The notes: generated by a model not told the origin, from the letters alone. 64,000 nt of DNA from Maniola hyperantus (GCF_902806685.2 NC_048557.2:2224654-2288653), one strand, 5' to 3'. Counted from the first letter of the stretch, positions 10,801-20,992 are shown. Program-made: numbers and translations.

Positions 10801-13800
10801 CTGAAAAAAAATCGTAAAATACTTAAATAATTTAAACCAAAGAATTTTCATGTTCTAGTACCTAGTACAACAAGAGTTATTATATGGTATAATAAGTCCC
10901 GCACATTGCTAATGCGCGTGGCGGCCATTTTAGTGACGTCATTTCAATGTTCATGGGATATGGTTCCAGCGCAATAGCAATTTGCGGGATTTATCCATCC
11001 ATCCATGGTTTAAACAAAAAAGTAAAACAAGCCAAGTTCATTTATAAAATTGCTGAACCAATTTTAATAGAGAATCAATTGAATATCGAAATCCCCACTA
11101 CTTCTCTTAGAACGAGAAGGGTTTTAGGCCATAGTCCACCACGCTGGTCAAGTGCATATCGGCAGTCTGCACACATCTTCGAGAACATTATGGAGAACTC
11201 TTGATGAAGATTTCTCAGGATGCGATGTTTTCCTTGTGATATTTAATTACTTAAAACTCATAACTCCCAACGCACATAAGCTATCACCGCAATTATAAAA
11301 ACCCCCAGATTCCCGGCATAAAAGACCAAATCGGCGATAAGAATGAAGAAGGAGTTTACTTTAGTTCAATGAATATCCATACTAATATTATAAATGCGAG
11401 TGTGTCTGTCTATCTATCTCTCTGTCTGTCTGTCTGCTAGCTTTTCACGGGCCAACAGTTGAACCGATTTTGATGAAATTAGTACAGAGTTAGCTTACAT
11501 ACGAGGGGAAGGACATAGGCTTTTTTTTATCCCGGAAAATTAAAGAATACCCGCGGGATTATTAAAAAACCTAAATCCACGTGGACATCATCTAGTTTTA
11601 AAATAAAACCTACATACCTGGTTTTCAGGACAGTTTTCACAGAGATTCCGTACTGCGAAGATAACCCATTGCATAATTACTGTTATTTTATAAGGAACAA
11701 CATTGTTTCTTACGACTTTTTTAACGGTTTTAAAGCAGGAAAGTTTACTTTGGACTTGGATGTCTAATCTAAGAAAAGAAAGCCTAATCTAATAGTCTAA
11801 TCTAAAGAAGGGAAGATCTAAGGAAGGAAAGAAGCGAGCCACCTACCACAAGCCACATAGTCAGAGCGTCGGGCCACTTCCTTTGCCCGCCAAAAACCTT
11901 TGGCGGTCATTATTTCTTAAACAGTAGGTAGTTTTTAGGGTACCTCAAAAGGAAAAAGGAACCCTTATAGGATCACTTCGTTGTCTGTCTGTCGTATCTG
12001 TCAAGAAACTTACAGAGTACTTCTCGTTGACCTAGAATCATGTTTGGCAGGTAGGTAGATCTTGTAGCAGACCTAACAATCACCTTGAGGCTCATATGAA
12101 GTAGTATGTTCAAAGGATACAAGGATTGCGCGCGTCGATGTTGCAACAGTCGAGGAGTATGGGGATAACCTCCAGCTCTCGCATCTGAAATTATAGACAT
12201 CTTTTTAGTTTCAACATTACGACAGTTATGAAACTTGTAACTGTTAGCTTATCTAAATATATAAAAGGAAAAAGTGACTGACTGACTTGACTGATCATCA
12301 ACGCACAGCTCAAACTATTGGACGGATCGGGCTGAAATTTGGCATGCAGATAGTTATTATGACGTAGGCTTCCGCTAAGAAAGGGGTTTTTGAAATATCA
12401 ACCCCTAAGGGGGTGAAACAGGGGTTTAAATTTGTGTAGTCCACAAGGACGAAGTCGCGAGCATAAGCTAGTATTTTTATAATGACTGAGAGAAAACAGG
12501 AAGGTTTGGGTGAAAATGTGAAGCAAATTGCATTGTAAAAAAACTGGCCAAGTGCAAGTCAGACTCATGCACTAAGGATTCCGTACTACAATCGTATTTT
12601 ATCGACATTTTGCATGATAAATCAAAATTGTTATGCCTAAAAATAAATAAAAATCTGTTTAAGAATGTACAAGTAAAGCCCTTTCATATGATACCCCACT
12701 TGATATAGTTATCTTACTTCGAAAATTGATAATATTAATTATTAGTTCATGACCACAATATTTTTTTTGTATGATGTTACCCTAAATTCACAGTTTTCAA
12801 ATTTTTCCCCTAATGTCTGCTATTATTCTATATCTGCTGAAATTTGGCATGCAGATAGTTATTATGACGTAGGCTTCCGCTAAGAAAGGGGTTTTTGAAA
12901 TATCAACCCCTAAGGGGGTGAAACAGGGGATTGAAATTTGTGTAGTCCACGCGGACGAAGTCGCGAGCACAAGCTTGTTCAATTATATATTTTATTTAGT
13001 GTTCACTTCCTTTGATTTCTTCTTACCCTGGTAGAGATCACGGCGCTATACCAGCCCCCCCAGTACAGTTGGTAATCTGACCTGTACATAAGTGATAACA
13101 CCTGCCAAGTGGCTGATAGTCCAGAAATATATGGAAGCCATCATGGAAAGTAAGGAGAAAGACGCGGCAGTAATGGTGGGCCAACACGGCGGGAACATTA
13201 TTGCTTAGAGAAAGGAGGGGTTTTTAGTCGGTAGGAGTCCGGCACTATGTCCATGAGGATTTTCACCTAAGCGAAAAAAACACGTGACAACACCTGTACA
13301 GTGTACATAGGCTAAGAAACGACTAGGTCCAGTGCGACAAGGCTCTCTTGGCACTTGAATGACATTGGCAGGGGGGCGCTGTTGGAGAACAAAGGCTTTG
13401 AATATTCAAACAAGAACAAAGGGGACACTTGACGGCAACGTTAGTTCAGATTTTCGCACTGTATGTGACATACGCAACTCTCACCTGTCTCTTGTTCTCC
13501 TGGTTCTTCCAGCACAGGTTGGCGAGAGTCCTGACGAGGGACGCCTTGAAGCCGAACGCCACGTGCCTCTCCACCGTCTCCACGCTCGTCACGGTCTTCT
13601 TGTCGCACTGTTGTGACATATGCGGCCCTCACCTGTCTCTTGTTCTCCTGGTTCTTCCAGCACAGGTTGGCGAGAGTCCTGACGAGGGACGCCTTGAAGC
13701 CGAACGCCACGTGCCTCTCCACCGTCTCCACGCTCGTCACGGTCTTCTTGTCGCACTGTTGTGACATATGCGGCCCTCACCTGTCTCTTGTTCTCCTGGT

Positions 13801-16800
13801 TCTTCCAGCACAGGTTGGCGAGAGTCCTGACGAGGGACGCCTTGAAGCCGAACGCCACGTGCCTCTCCACCGTCTCCACGCTCGTCACGGTCTTCTTGTC
13901 GCACTGTTGTGACATATGCGGCCCTCACCTGTCTCTTGTTCTCCTGGTTCTTCCAGCACAGGTTGGCGAGAGTCCTGACGAGGGACGCCTTGAAGCCGAA
14001 CGCCACGTGCCTCTCCACCGTCTCCACGCTCGTCACGGTCTTCTTGTCGCACTGTTGTGACATATGCGGCCCTCACCTGTCTCTTGTTCTCCTGGTTCTT
14101 CCAGCACAGGTTGGCGAGAGTCCTGACGAGGGACGCCTTGAAGCCGAACGCCACGTGCCTCTCCACCGTCTCCACGCTCGTCACGGTCTTCTTGGGCGTC
14201 GTCATGTCTATCGCTCCTAATCTGGAACACAAACTACCGTCATCAGCAAAAACTACCTTACATTCATCAGCTAATGGTGGTTTCCTTGGATAATATGGCA
14301 GTACTAGATCCTTTCACATTTTGAGACCACAGAATATTAAGGCAATATGGTCTGGTGGGACGCTTCGGCCGTGGCTAGTTACCACCTTACCGGTAAAGCC
14401 GTGCCGCCAAGCGATTTAGCGTTCCGGTACGATGCTGTGTAGAAACCAGAGGTGTATGGGTTTAATAAATACTGCCATACCTACTTCCATGTTAGCCCGC
14501 TTCCATTTTAGACTGCATCATCACTTACCACCAGGTGAGATTTCAGTCAAGGGCTAACTTGTATCTGAATAAAATAAATAAAAAATACGACCAACTAAGA
14601 TTAAGTGGCCAAGTGAAGTAAGCCTGGCTTGTTCTTACCTTGATTTTTGGCTTTCCGGCGAATCAATCTTCACCAAAGGCACTTTATTAGCAATATTTTC
14701 CTCAGATATCTTCACTTCTTTCACCGGCTCAGCTTTCTTCTCCACGTTACTATCAACTCTTGTCTTTTCCGACGAAATTCCTAATATTTTCTGCAGCTGC
14801 TCGCTCAAATCGAAATCTGTTGACAGGTTTTGACTTTTTTTGACCTCTTTTGGAGTGTCCGGAGACTGTTTTTGCGACTCTGTTTCTTGTTGTAGTTCCG
14901 CTAGAGGGGGGGATATTTCGCTCGGCGACGCTTTTACTTCTTTAGTTTCGGTTTTGGGTACATGGATTTCTGTTGGGGGATCGTTTGGTGAAGAATCCTG
15001 GGAATCTGTTCTGCTGGATTCCTGCCAAGCCAAAGTAATTATTCCATAATACCACTTTATCATTCATCATCATCATCAACCAATAGACGTCCACTGCTGG
15101 ACATAGGTCTCTTGTAGGGACTTCCACACGCCACGGTCTTGCGACACGTCTGATGTCGTCCGTCCACCTAGTGGGGGGTCTTCCAACGCTACGTCTTTCG
15201 GTGCGAGGTCGCCATTCCAGCACCTTGGGACCCCAACGTCTATCGGTCTTTATCATTAGGTATCTATATTATAAATGCGAAAGTGTTTGTTTGTAGATCT
15301 ATTGGTTTGTCTTTCAGTCATGTTGCAATGGAGCAACTGATTGATTTTGATTGATTTTTAGGGTTCCGTACCTCAAAAGCAAAAACGGAACCCTTATAGG
15401 ATCACTTTGTTGTCTGTCTGTCTGTCAAGAAACCTACAGGGTACTTCCCGTTGACCTAGAATCATGAAATTTGGCAGGTAGGTAGATTTTATAGCTGACA
15501 TTTGGGGAAAGCTCTGAAACCCGTGAATTTAGGGTTAGGTCACACAAAAAAAATTAAATTGTGGTCATGAACTAATAATTAGTATTTTCAACTTTTGAAG
15601 TGAGTGACTATATCAAGTGGGGTATCATATGAAAGGTCTTCACCTGTACATTCTAAAACAGATTTTTATTTATTTTTATGCATCATAGTTTTTGAATTAT
15701 CGTGCAAAATGTCGAAAAAATACGACTGTAGTACGGAACCCTCATTGCGCGAGCCTCACTCGCACTTGGCCGGTTTTTTATGATGTATCCACAAATTCAC
15801 GGTTTTCGGATTTTTTCCTTTACTTGTGCGATAAAACATTGCTATCTGCCAAATTCCATGATTCTAGGTCAACGGGAAGTACCCTTTAGGTTTCGATTCC
15901 CTTGACGGGTTTTGACAGACACAACAGACAGACAGGCACAATGATCCTATAAGGGTTCCTTTTTTGTCTGGAGGTACGAAACCCTAAAAACCTACTTTAT
16001 AATCTAGGTATAGATAAACCCTACCTGTAACTCAAGTCTAGGCTGTAGCCCCACAGGAATAACCTCCGCTATCGTATTCATACTGCCCGTCGGTGACTGA
16101 GCATCAATTATCAACGGAGGCTCGTTATCATCACCGATATCAATCTTGTGTTCTAAGCTTATCCTTCTCGTCGGTAACTGAATCCGATCATCACCTTTGG
16201 GAACAGAACTGCTCCTTTTGAAGGCAACTTTAGTCAATTCACTGTCCACTTTAGCGTTGGTCCCTTCTGAGGAGCTCCTTATGTTTTTGTCGTGCATGTC
16301 AAACTTTAAAGGCACGTTTTCTAAAGGGTTAAAGTTGTCTAACTTGTCAATGTATGGTGGGTTGTCGTTGCACTCAAAGTATTGTTCACTGCTTTCTGAT
16401 TCGGTGCATTCAGATGTTGTCTCGTTGCATGACAGCATGTTGTCAGCCGAGTCGTTTTTGCAGAGGGGATCTAGAATTTGATAAATTCAGAAGTGATTTT
16501 CCACAATTTTCCACTATGAACTTTCGGCAATGAAAGTCTATGAATTTGTTAGTGATTCTTTCAAATTGTTATACATAGTTTTAGATTTAACAAGAATAGC
16601 CCAACTTTCATACAAAATTAGGCATTGTTGTTTCAACTTTAGTTTATTTTTATTACCTAGTAGCTTTAGTTTTAAGTTTGCGTAATAATTATCACCACTA
16701 TATCTTACAAATCTAACACCATACCAGACCATCAATACGAGTAATTTATTACCTATTTTGAATAAATCATTTGACTTTGACTTTGACTATTTTCAAAATG

Positions 16801-19211
16801 GCTTGACACACACACAGAGATTGAATAAATCTATTCCTGCCAATTATAATCTGGATATCTTTAAAACAAGAGTGAATAGGCACCTTCTACGCAAACGCGT
16901 CCCATCTTAGGCCACATCATCACTTCCCATCAAGTGTGATCATGATTAAGCGTGCACCTATCTCTATATATAAAAATGAATCGCTGAATGTGTTGCTGAT
17001 CGCAAATCACGAGAACAGCTGGACCGATTTCGCCAATTCTTTTTTAATAATATTCCTTGAAGTATGAGGATGGTTCTTACGCAGAGAAAAATTTAAAAAA
17101 TCGCCAAATGTTTCCACGGGATTTTTAAAAACCACACGGGCATCAGCTAGGAATAAATTAAAAAAAAAATTACACAATCAGGGGGCTGAACCCTAAAAGC
17201 ACTTACTTTCAGGTGGAATGTTAACAGCTGGCATGTCTTCATCATTGACCAGCTGTTTGCCCGTCGCTGCATACAACTTGTTGATAGATGAGAAAAAGTT
17301 GTTGCTTTCCTTGCCCAGCTTGTGTATTGCACGCAACAGGACTGAAATACAATGTTTTTATTAGAAGCTAAATATATAAAAGGAAAAGCTGACTGACTGA
17401 CCGATCTATTAACGCACAGCTCAAACTACTGGACGGATTGGGCTGAAATTTGGCATGCAGATAGCTGTTATGACGTAGGCATCCGCTAAGAAAGGATTTT
17501 TGAAAATTCAACCCCTAAGAAGATGAAATAGGGGTTTAAATTTGTGTAGTCCACAAGGACGAAGTCGCGAGCATAAGCTAGTATTTTTATAATGACTGAG
17601 AGAAAACAGGAAGGTTTGGGTGAAAATGTGAAGCAAATTGCATTGTAAAAAAACTGGCCAAGTGCAAGTCAGACTCATGCACTAAGGATTCCGTACTACA
17701 ATCGTATTTTATCGACATTTTGCATGATAAATCAAAATTGTTATGCCTAAAAATAAATAAAAATCTGTTTAAGAATGTACAAGTAAAGCCCTTTCATATG
17801 ATACCCCACTTGATATAGTTATCTTACTTCGAAAATTGATAATATTAATTATTAGTTCATGACCACAATATTTTTTTTGTATGATGTTACCCTAAATTCA
17901 CAGTTTTCAAATTTTTCCCCTAATGTCTGCTATAAGACCTACCCACCTACACCACCCAAGTTTTATGATTCTAGGTCAATGGGAAGTACCCTGTAGGTTT
18001 CTTGACAGACCGACAGACAACAAAGTGATCCTATAAGGGTTCCTTTTTTCCTTTTGAGGTATGGAACCCTAAAAAGTAGCGTTGAGAAAGTTTTACTTAC
18101 ATGCACAGTTAATAAACAAAGATGTATCACTTTGCAAGCAGTCCATATAAGTATCCATGCTAGATGCGGTGGCTATGATCTCCAATAGGAACACCACTTC
18201 TTGTGGTTCTATAGTATTTACATACTTATCAACAGTCTTCAATATACAGTCCGATTTACTTTTAAACTCATGTGCCATGAACTTCACAAAGTTTACTGAT
18301 ACGTTTATATCCTGTGTCTCCGTAGACATTAATATGTTATACGCCAAATTTAATACCAGCATACGACATTCAGGGTCCAATTTTGAGTACAACTTCTCTA
18401 TATATGTATTCTCAACGCCGATTAGATATTCAATTATCAAATGAGGGTATTCTGAGTTACCATTGATATACATGTAAGCTAGAGAGTTTAGTAGTGCAAC
18501 ATCGTCAGGCAAAACGTTCGGCTGACCCAATAGTATATTGTAGATAATCATAGCCGCGGCTGTAGCAATCTTTTCATTTTGTCCGATTAACGAATTAAGG
18601 ATTATCGTATCAAATTTATTCCAAATCATTATCTGGTTAAAAGGATTGTTAACTACTAAATTTCCTAAAGTTTGTATCAGTATTGTCATACACGATTCGT
18701 ATTTCTTCTGTAGTTCTTCGTTTATTATATCAACGCTTGGATGCTGGAATTCTGTAGCCAAAATCAACATGGAGTCAAGTATGGACAGTTCTTTGGATAT
18801 GTATGTCTGCATTTTGGTGCCCGCTGCCGCACAGGAGCGAACGAGACGCAAGCATTGCTCCGCTACGGCTAATGTACTGCGATTGTAAGAGGCTTGTTCG
18901 ACGTCCAGCCGCATTATATGTAGGACTTCGGCTATAAGACGTAAAGTATATTCCGATGCTTTCTTACTAAAAAAAATAAAACAAGTTCAATTAAACCTTT
19001 ACAACGGAACGTCCAATATGAATACTTAATAAAAACAATAAAAGCATGCTCACGGTCGCAGTCTACCGGTCTCTGCGTCTCGGGAAAGCTGAGCTTCGGC
19101 ACGCAACATCTCCTCCACGGCATCCCATTCTCCCGTCTCTAATTGGAAATTAATAAGTTTGGCATCCAATAGAATCTCCTCCGCAAACCACACACTTTTA
19201 TCTCGTGACAT
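10675..19211 (-). CDS. ATXN10: ataxin-10 (eight exons seen, one short exon not found)
   Basis: Exons on the minus strand: 19211-19054, 18966-18101, 17341-17207, 16470-16025, 15021-14639, 14221-14077, then (after an unseen exon) 11679-11618 and 10800-10675 (TAA). Every listed intron has GT-AG ends, and phases match from exon 1 to 6 (711 codons). Exons 1-3 encode an armadillo-like helical region (QCLRLVRSCAAAGTK, LVVNNPFNQIMIW). Exon 6 (GFKASLVRTLANLCWKNQEN), exon 7 (MQWVIFAVRNLCENCPENQ) and exon 8 (TLQGPIDNELLQEMGLTL) match the conserved ataxin-10 C-terminal domain. The known family acts as a cytosolic armadillo-repeat protein in neuronal survival and cytokinesis; that role is inherited here by homology. 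Oddities: exons 4-5 add 276 low-complexity residues, exon 6 is tandemly amplified, and an exon of 3n+1 nt is needed between exons 6 and 7. Confidence 0.9.
10886..11000. mobile_element. MITE family 5
   Basis: ATAAGTCCCGCACATTGCTAA near the left end and GCAATTTGCGGGATTTA at the right form inverted ends. A second copy is at 41233-41417. It lies in the last ATXN10 intron. Confidence 0.7.
11108..11285 (-). mobile_element. SINE family A tail fragment, reversed
   Basis: Reversed body (CCATAGTCCACCACGCTGG, GAACATTATGGAGAACTC, AAATATCAC complement) without the tRNA-like head. Confidence 0.65.
11371..11600 (+). mobile_element. Lep1-like repeat beside ATXN10 exon 7
   Basis: CTAATATTATAAATGCGAG through CCGATTTTGATGAAATTAG and GGACATAGGC to CCACGTGGACATCATCTAG. 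Its end is about 18 bases from the 5' splice site of ATXN10 exon 7, within that intron. Confidence 0.75.
11618..11679 (-). CDS. ATXN10: ATXN10 penultimate exon
   Basis: A 62-nt exon from an AACAG acceptor to a GTATGT donor, encoding IMQWVIFAVRNLCENCPENQ. It needs one nucleotide from the preceding exon to complete its first codon, whereas exon 6 ends in phase 0. This is the evidence for a missing exon. Confidence 0.85.
11934..12200. mobile_element. repeat family D fragment
   Basis: Starts TTAGGGTACCTCAAAAGG and contains ACCCTTATAGGATCACTTCG, CAAGAAACTTACAG and CGTTGACCTAGAATCATG, then loses similarity. Confidence 0.6.
12244..12475 (+). mobile_element. repeat family C (ends ..GCGAGCATAAGCTAGT)
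   Basis: TATATAAAAGGAAAAAGTGA, CAACGCACAGCTCAAACTA, GGGCTGAAATTTGGCATGCA, GACGTAGGCTTCCGCTAAG, then GACGAAGTCGCGAGC and AAGCTAGT. Other copies: 17372-17584, 22373-22570, 23966-24240, 35083-35310 (reversed), 40443-40652, 42492-42713 (reversed), 44662-44882 (reversed) and 61690-61895. Confidence 0.75.
12421..12823 (+). repeat. 403-bp block identical to 17531-17933
   Basis: By eye there is no mismatch to 17531-17933. The block spans the end of a family C element, about 60 bases of other sequence and the first two thirds of a family D element, so the junction itself is duplicated. Both copies are in ATXN10 introns, 5.1 kb apart. Confidence 0.9.
12829..12980 (+). mobile_element. second family C fragment
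   Basis: GCTGAAATTTGGCATGCAGA to ACGAAGTCGCGAGCACAAGC repeats the variant at 12331-12440 (shared GTAGGCTTCCGC and GAAATATCAACCCC). It looks like part of the same rearrangement that made the 403-bp block. Confidence 0.65.
12981..13440. other. ATXN10: ATXN10 intron sequence where a short exon is expected
   Basis: I searched this stretch and 11680-13484 on the minus strand for the family segment of the GIPLLLD..NPF type that should join exons 6 and 7, and found no convincing match. The stretch reads like old transposon sequence; no gene is seen. Confidence 0.5.
13485..14221 (-). repeat. ATXN10: five-copy 148-bp tandem array of ATXN10 exon 6 plus donor
   Basis: The copies' exon 3' ends fall at 14077, 13929, 13781, 13633 and 13485, an exact 148-base period. 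Each unit holds the exon from AAGAAGACCGTGACGAGCG through AAGAGACAG, the GTGAGG donor and about 30 intron bases. Only the first copy has the authentic acceptor (TGTTCCAG, ending at 14222) and the codons RLGAIDMTTP. The internal units look identical, and the last copy's intron side differs (GTGAGAGTTGCG). Confidence 0.95.
14077..14221 (-). CDS. ATXN10: ATXN10 exon 6 (first copy, with the true acceptor)
   Basis: 145 nt. It completes an AGA codon from the AG left by exon 5 and encodes 49 residues ending AFGFKASLVRTLANLCWKNQ plus ENKRQ, leaving in phase 0. This is the conserved core of the ataxin-10 C-terminal domain. Downstream copies lack an acceptor, so only this copy can be a normal internal exon, although later donors could in principle be used. 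Confidence 0.88.
14340..14575 (+). mobile_element. LINE 3' end (shared with 36150-36358)
   Basis: CTTCGGCCGTGGCTAGTTAC, GCCGTGCCGCCAAGCGATT, TGTAGAAACCAGAGG, CCACCAGGTGAGATT and GGGCTAACTTGTATC are shared in order with 36150-36358. It ends in an ATAAA-rich tail. Confidence 0.65.
14639..15021 (-). CDS. ATXN10: ATXN10 exon 5, low-complexity acidic/Lys segment
   Basis: 383 nt from a TTGGCAG acceptor to a GTAAGA donor, phase 0 in and AG left over. It encodes a Ser/Glu/Lys/Pro-rich segment with a possible short helix (DFDLSEQLQKILGI). This is not part of the ataxin-10 fold I know. The phase fit on both sides and a sustained open frame support it. Confidence 0.8.
15061..15256 (-). mobile_element. 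RTE-like LINE C-terminal fragment, reversed
   Basis: The minus strand encodes RRWGPKVLEWRPRTERRSVG, then RPPTRWTDDIRR, and ends in a GAT repeat. It is inserted about 40 bases upstream of ATXN10 exon 5. Confidence 0.8.
15357..15775 (-). mobile_element. repeat family D, long copy
   Basis: About 420 bp bounded by GGGTTCCGTACCTCAAAAGC and CGCACTTGGCCGGTTTTTT, with CAAGTGGGGTATCATATGAA and TTTTGCACGATAATTC-type internal motifs. Best copies for comparison are 27605-28025 and 36361-36797 (opposite orientation). A second shorter copy (15776-15985) abuts it. Confidence 0.75.
16025..16470 (-). CDS. ATXN10: ATXN10 exon 4, low-complexity segment
   Basis: 446 nt between an ATTCTAG acceptor and a GTAGGG donor. 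It joins exon 3 through a split AAT codon and runs open for 149 residues (for example CKNDSADNMLSCNETTSECT, RRISLEHKIDIGDDNEP). It is Ser/Asp/Glu-rich with no recognisable domain. Together with exon 5 it interrupts the armadillo-like body. Confidence 0.8.
16658..16755. repeat. dispersed repeat shared with 34985-35078
   Basis: TAGCTTTAGTTTTAAGTTTG, TTATCACCACTATATCTTAC and GAGTAATTTATTACCTA occur in the same order at both places. Class unknown. Confidence 0.6.
16970..17156 (+). mobile_element. dispersed repeat shared with 48303-48480
   Basis: Contains GAATCGCTGAATGTGTTGCT, GACCGATTTCGCCAATTC and TATTCCTTGAAGTATGAGGA; the same modules occur in reverse at 48303-48480. Confidence 0.6.
17207..17341 (-). 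CDS. ATXN10: ATXN10 exon 3
   Basis: 135 nt encoding LLRAIHKLGKESNNFFSSIN and LYAATGKQLVNDEDMPAVN, from a TATTTCAG acceptor to a GTAAGT donor. It corresponds to the family region preceding the C-terminal domain. Confidence 0.88.
17531..17933 (+). repeat. 403-bp block identical to 12421-12823
   Basis: See the partner copy. Flanks differ on both sides: the family C element upstream reads AAGAAGATGAAATAGGGG here but AAGGGGGTGAAACAGGGG at the partner, which marks the duplication edge. Confidence 0.9.
18101..18966 (-). CDS. ATXN10: ATXN10 exon 2, armadillo-like body
   Basis: 866 nt from TTTTTTTTAG to GTAAGT, encoding residues 53-341. It starts KKASEYTLRLIAEVLHIMRL and includes QCLRLVRSCAAAGTK and IGQNEKIATAAAMIIYNILL. 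Helical hydrophobic periodicity suits armadillo/HEAT-like repeats. Confidence 0.92.
19054..19211 (-). CDS. ATXN10: ATXN10 exon 1
   Basis: ATG at 19211 in the series MSRDKSVWFAEEILLDAK, ending LRP across the splice (GACC|GTGAGC). An in-frame upstream ATG at 19232 exists (MLLIFKN), but MSRDK is preferred because the extra residues look like untranslated AT-rich sequence. Either start is possible. Confidence 0.8.
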
Positions 19212-19452
19212 ATTTTTAAATATTAAAAGCACCGAAGATTATTTTCCCCAATTATTTTCAATTTTTCTGAAAATTGGAATAAATTAAGAATTTGACTGCA
19301 TGTTGACACTTGACATGACCTTTTTGGTCGGTGACACTTGACGTCTCACGTCACAATATAAGTGTTCCCATTTACGATTTTGGTTTTCCCCACGAATGTA
19401 AAAATAATTTAAAAATGGTTCGAGCGCACTTTTTCCAATTGGAAGCAAATAG

Positions 19453-20078
19453 GTACAGTACGCGCGGCGAGAGTTTGGCTTTGACCGTTATTGCGCAGAA
19501 ATCAGAAATTGGGTATCAACGGGCAATTAGTGGGGTGCGGGGCGGGTGTGTAGGCGCACGCGGTGCTCTGATTGGCGCTCCACTGCTCCAGTCGTTCCCT
19601 GCCTCTGTTTGTACAATCACGTTCACAAGTGAATTGCTATTTTCGTTAATTGTTTATTATATAAGAATCTGAATAGCACTGCTGCTAAGACTTTTTTTTA
19701 ATGTTAACTTTTGTATTTAATAATTATTTTAAGTTTTCTTTTGTTTGTATGTACCAATTTTACATGTATCTTGGAATAAATAATTTTATTAAAAAACAAT
19801 TATTTAGAATTTTCATCGCTGTCTCTGTAAACTTTAAAAGGAAATAAACATTTTATATAAGTAAAATAACTATCAATAGTTTTAATAAATGAAGAAGTTT
19901 ATCTATTTCGTATTATTTTCTAGCATTATTACCACTGTACATGAATTTTGACCCACTCAAATATCCAACCTGGTACATAAAAAAGGAAAAGTATTGTGTG
20001 CGTGACAGTACCCATGCGCAGTAATCCCCTCCACCCGAAGGTCAAAGCCAAACTCTCGCCGCGCGATCTGTACTGTAC
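19453..20078. mobile_element. 626-bp element with long terminal inverted repeats
   Basis: Left end GTACAGTACGCGCGGCGAGA continues GTTTGGCTTTGACC; the right end is its reverse complement with a 4-base insertion (CTCTCGCCGCGCGATCTGTA..). Arms are about 37 bases. The interior has no transposase ORF. Family not recognised. Confidence 0.75.
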
Positions 20079-20939
20079 AGAAGCACCAATCCATGTTTAT
20101 ATATCTTTTTAAGCACCAAATATCTGTGCCACTAGTTTCTGTAATAATACGACCTTAATTAAATTATGACTCAAAAAATATAATAACAGCACTTAAGCCG
20201 TTAATAGTATAAGTCGTTTCACCTTAAAATATGGTATAATCCCTTTAATGAAAACACAACCTCATTGTCATTGTCAGTGTCAATAATAATAAAAATTGTA
20301 GGTACATTTATTACATAGAAAGACAAAATAGAGATGATTTTTTTAGATAGGAAAGCGAAAAAATTTATTTTCACTTGCTGTTTTGAAAACTTTAGCCACA
20401 GATATTCAGGCAACCAGCATGCAACATATTATTAAGCATACATAAAAAAATATTTTAAAACCACGCTATGCACTCAAAAGACTAGAACTCGGAGCTGGGA
20501 GTGGCATTTAAAAAGTAGTAGGTAAGACAAGTGCGAGTAAAAATTCGCCACGAGGGTTCCGTACCTTTTTTATCTTAAACCTTTTATTTCTTTATGGATC
20601 TCGATTTTCCGTCAAGATTAATCATTAAAGTACGTAGTTGTTCGCCTTGAACTAGGACCTCGCGTTCTATGAGTTTTGTACTTTGTTATTGTCCAAAACT
20701 GTGAGGCAAAATACCTTTTAATTTCAAATTGTTTGTCCAACCAACCATCAAAATGCAATAATTTATTATTTAACACGAATGTGAAGTGTTGATAAATAGT
20801 AAAAAGTTTTTGCAGGGAAAATTCAGACAGGCACTTGCTTTTTTCATCCCTTTCAGAGAAATTGTGTAACAATTTTATTTTTATTAGATACTTGACATTT
20901 GACAACTTGTTTACCTACCTACTGCATTTACTGTTCTTT

Positions 20940-20992
20940 AGAACAAAAGAAGAGAAGTAAAAGAACTTCTTGTACTTCTCTTCTTTTGTTCT
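20940..20992. repeat. perfect 20-bp inverted repeat
   Basis: AGAACAAAAGAAGAGAAGTA (20940-20959) is mirrored exactly at 20973-20992 with a 13-base loop. It lies in the region upstream of POSH. Confidence 0.9.

Noticed and set aside
13589..14063. separate genes repeated as 99-111 aa ORFs on both strands
   Set aside because: They are the ATXN10 exon 6 array read through its introns; only the KKTVTSVETVERH frame of the first copy is coding.
16197..16481. 94-aa plus-strand ORF
   Set aside because: Shadow of ATXN10 exon 4, which has matching splice phases on the minus strand.
18157..18444. 95-aa plus-strand ORF
   Set aside because: Shadow of ATXN10 exon 2.
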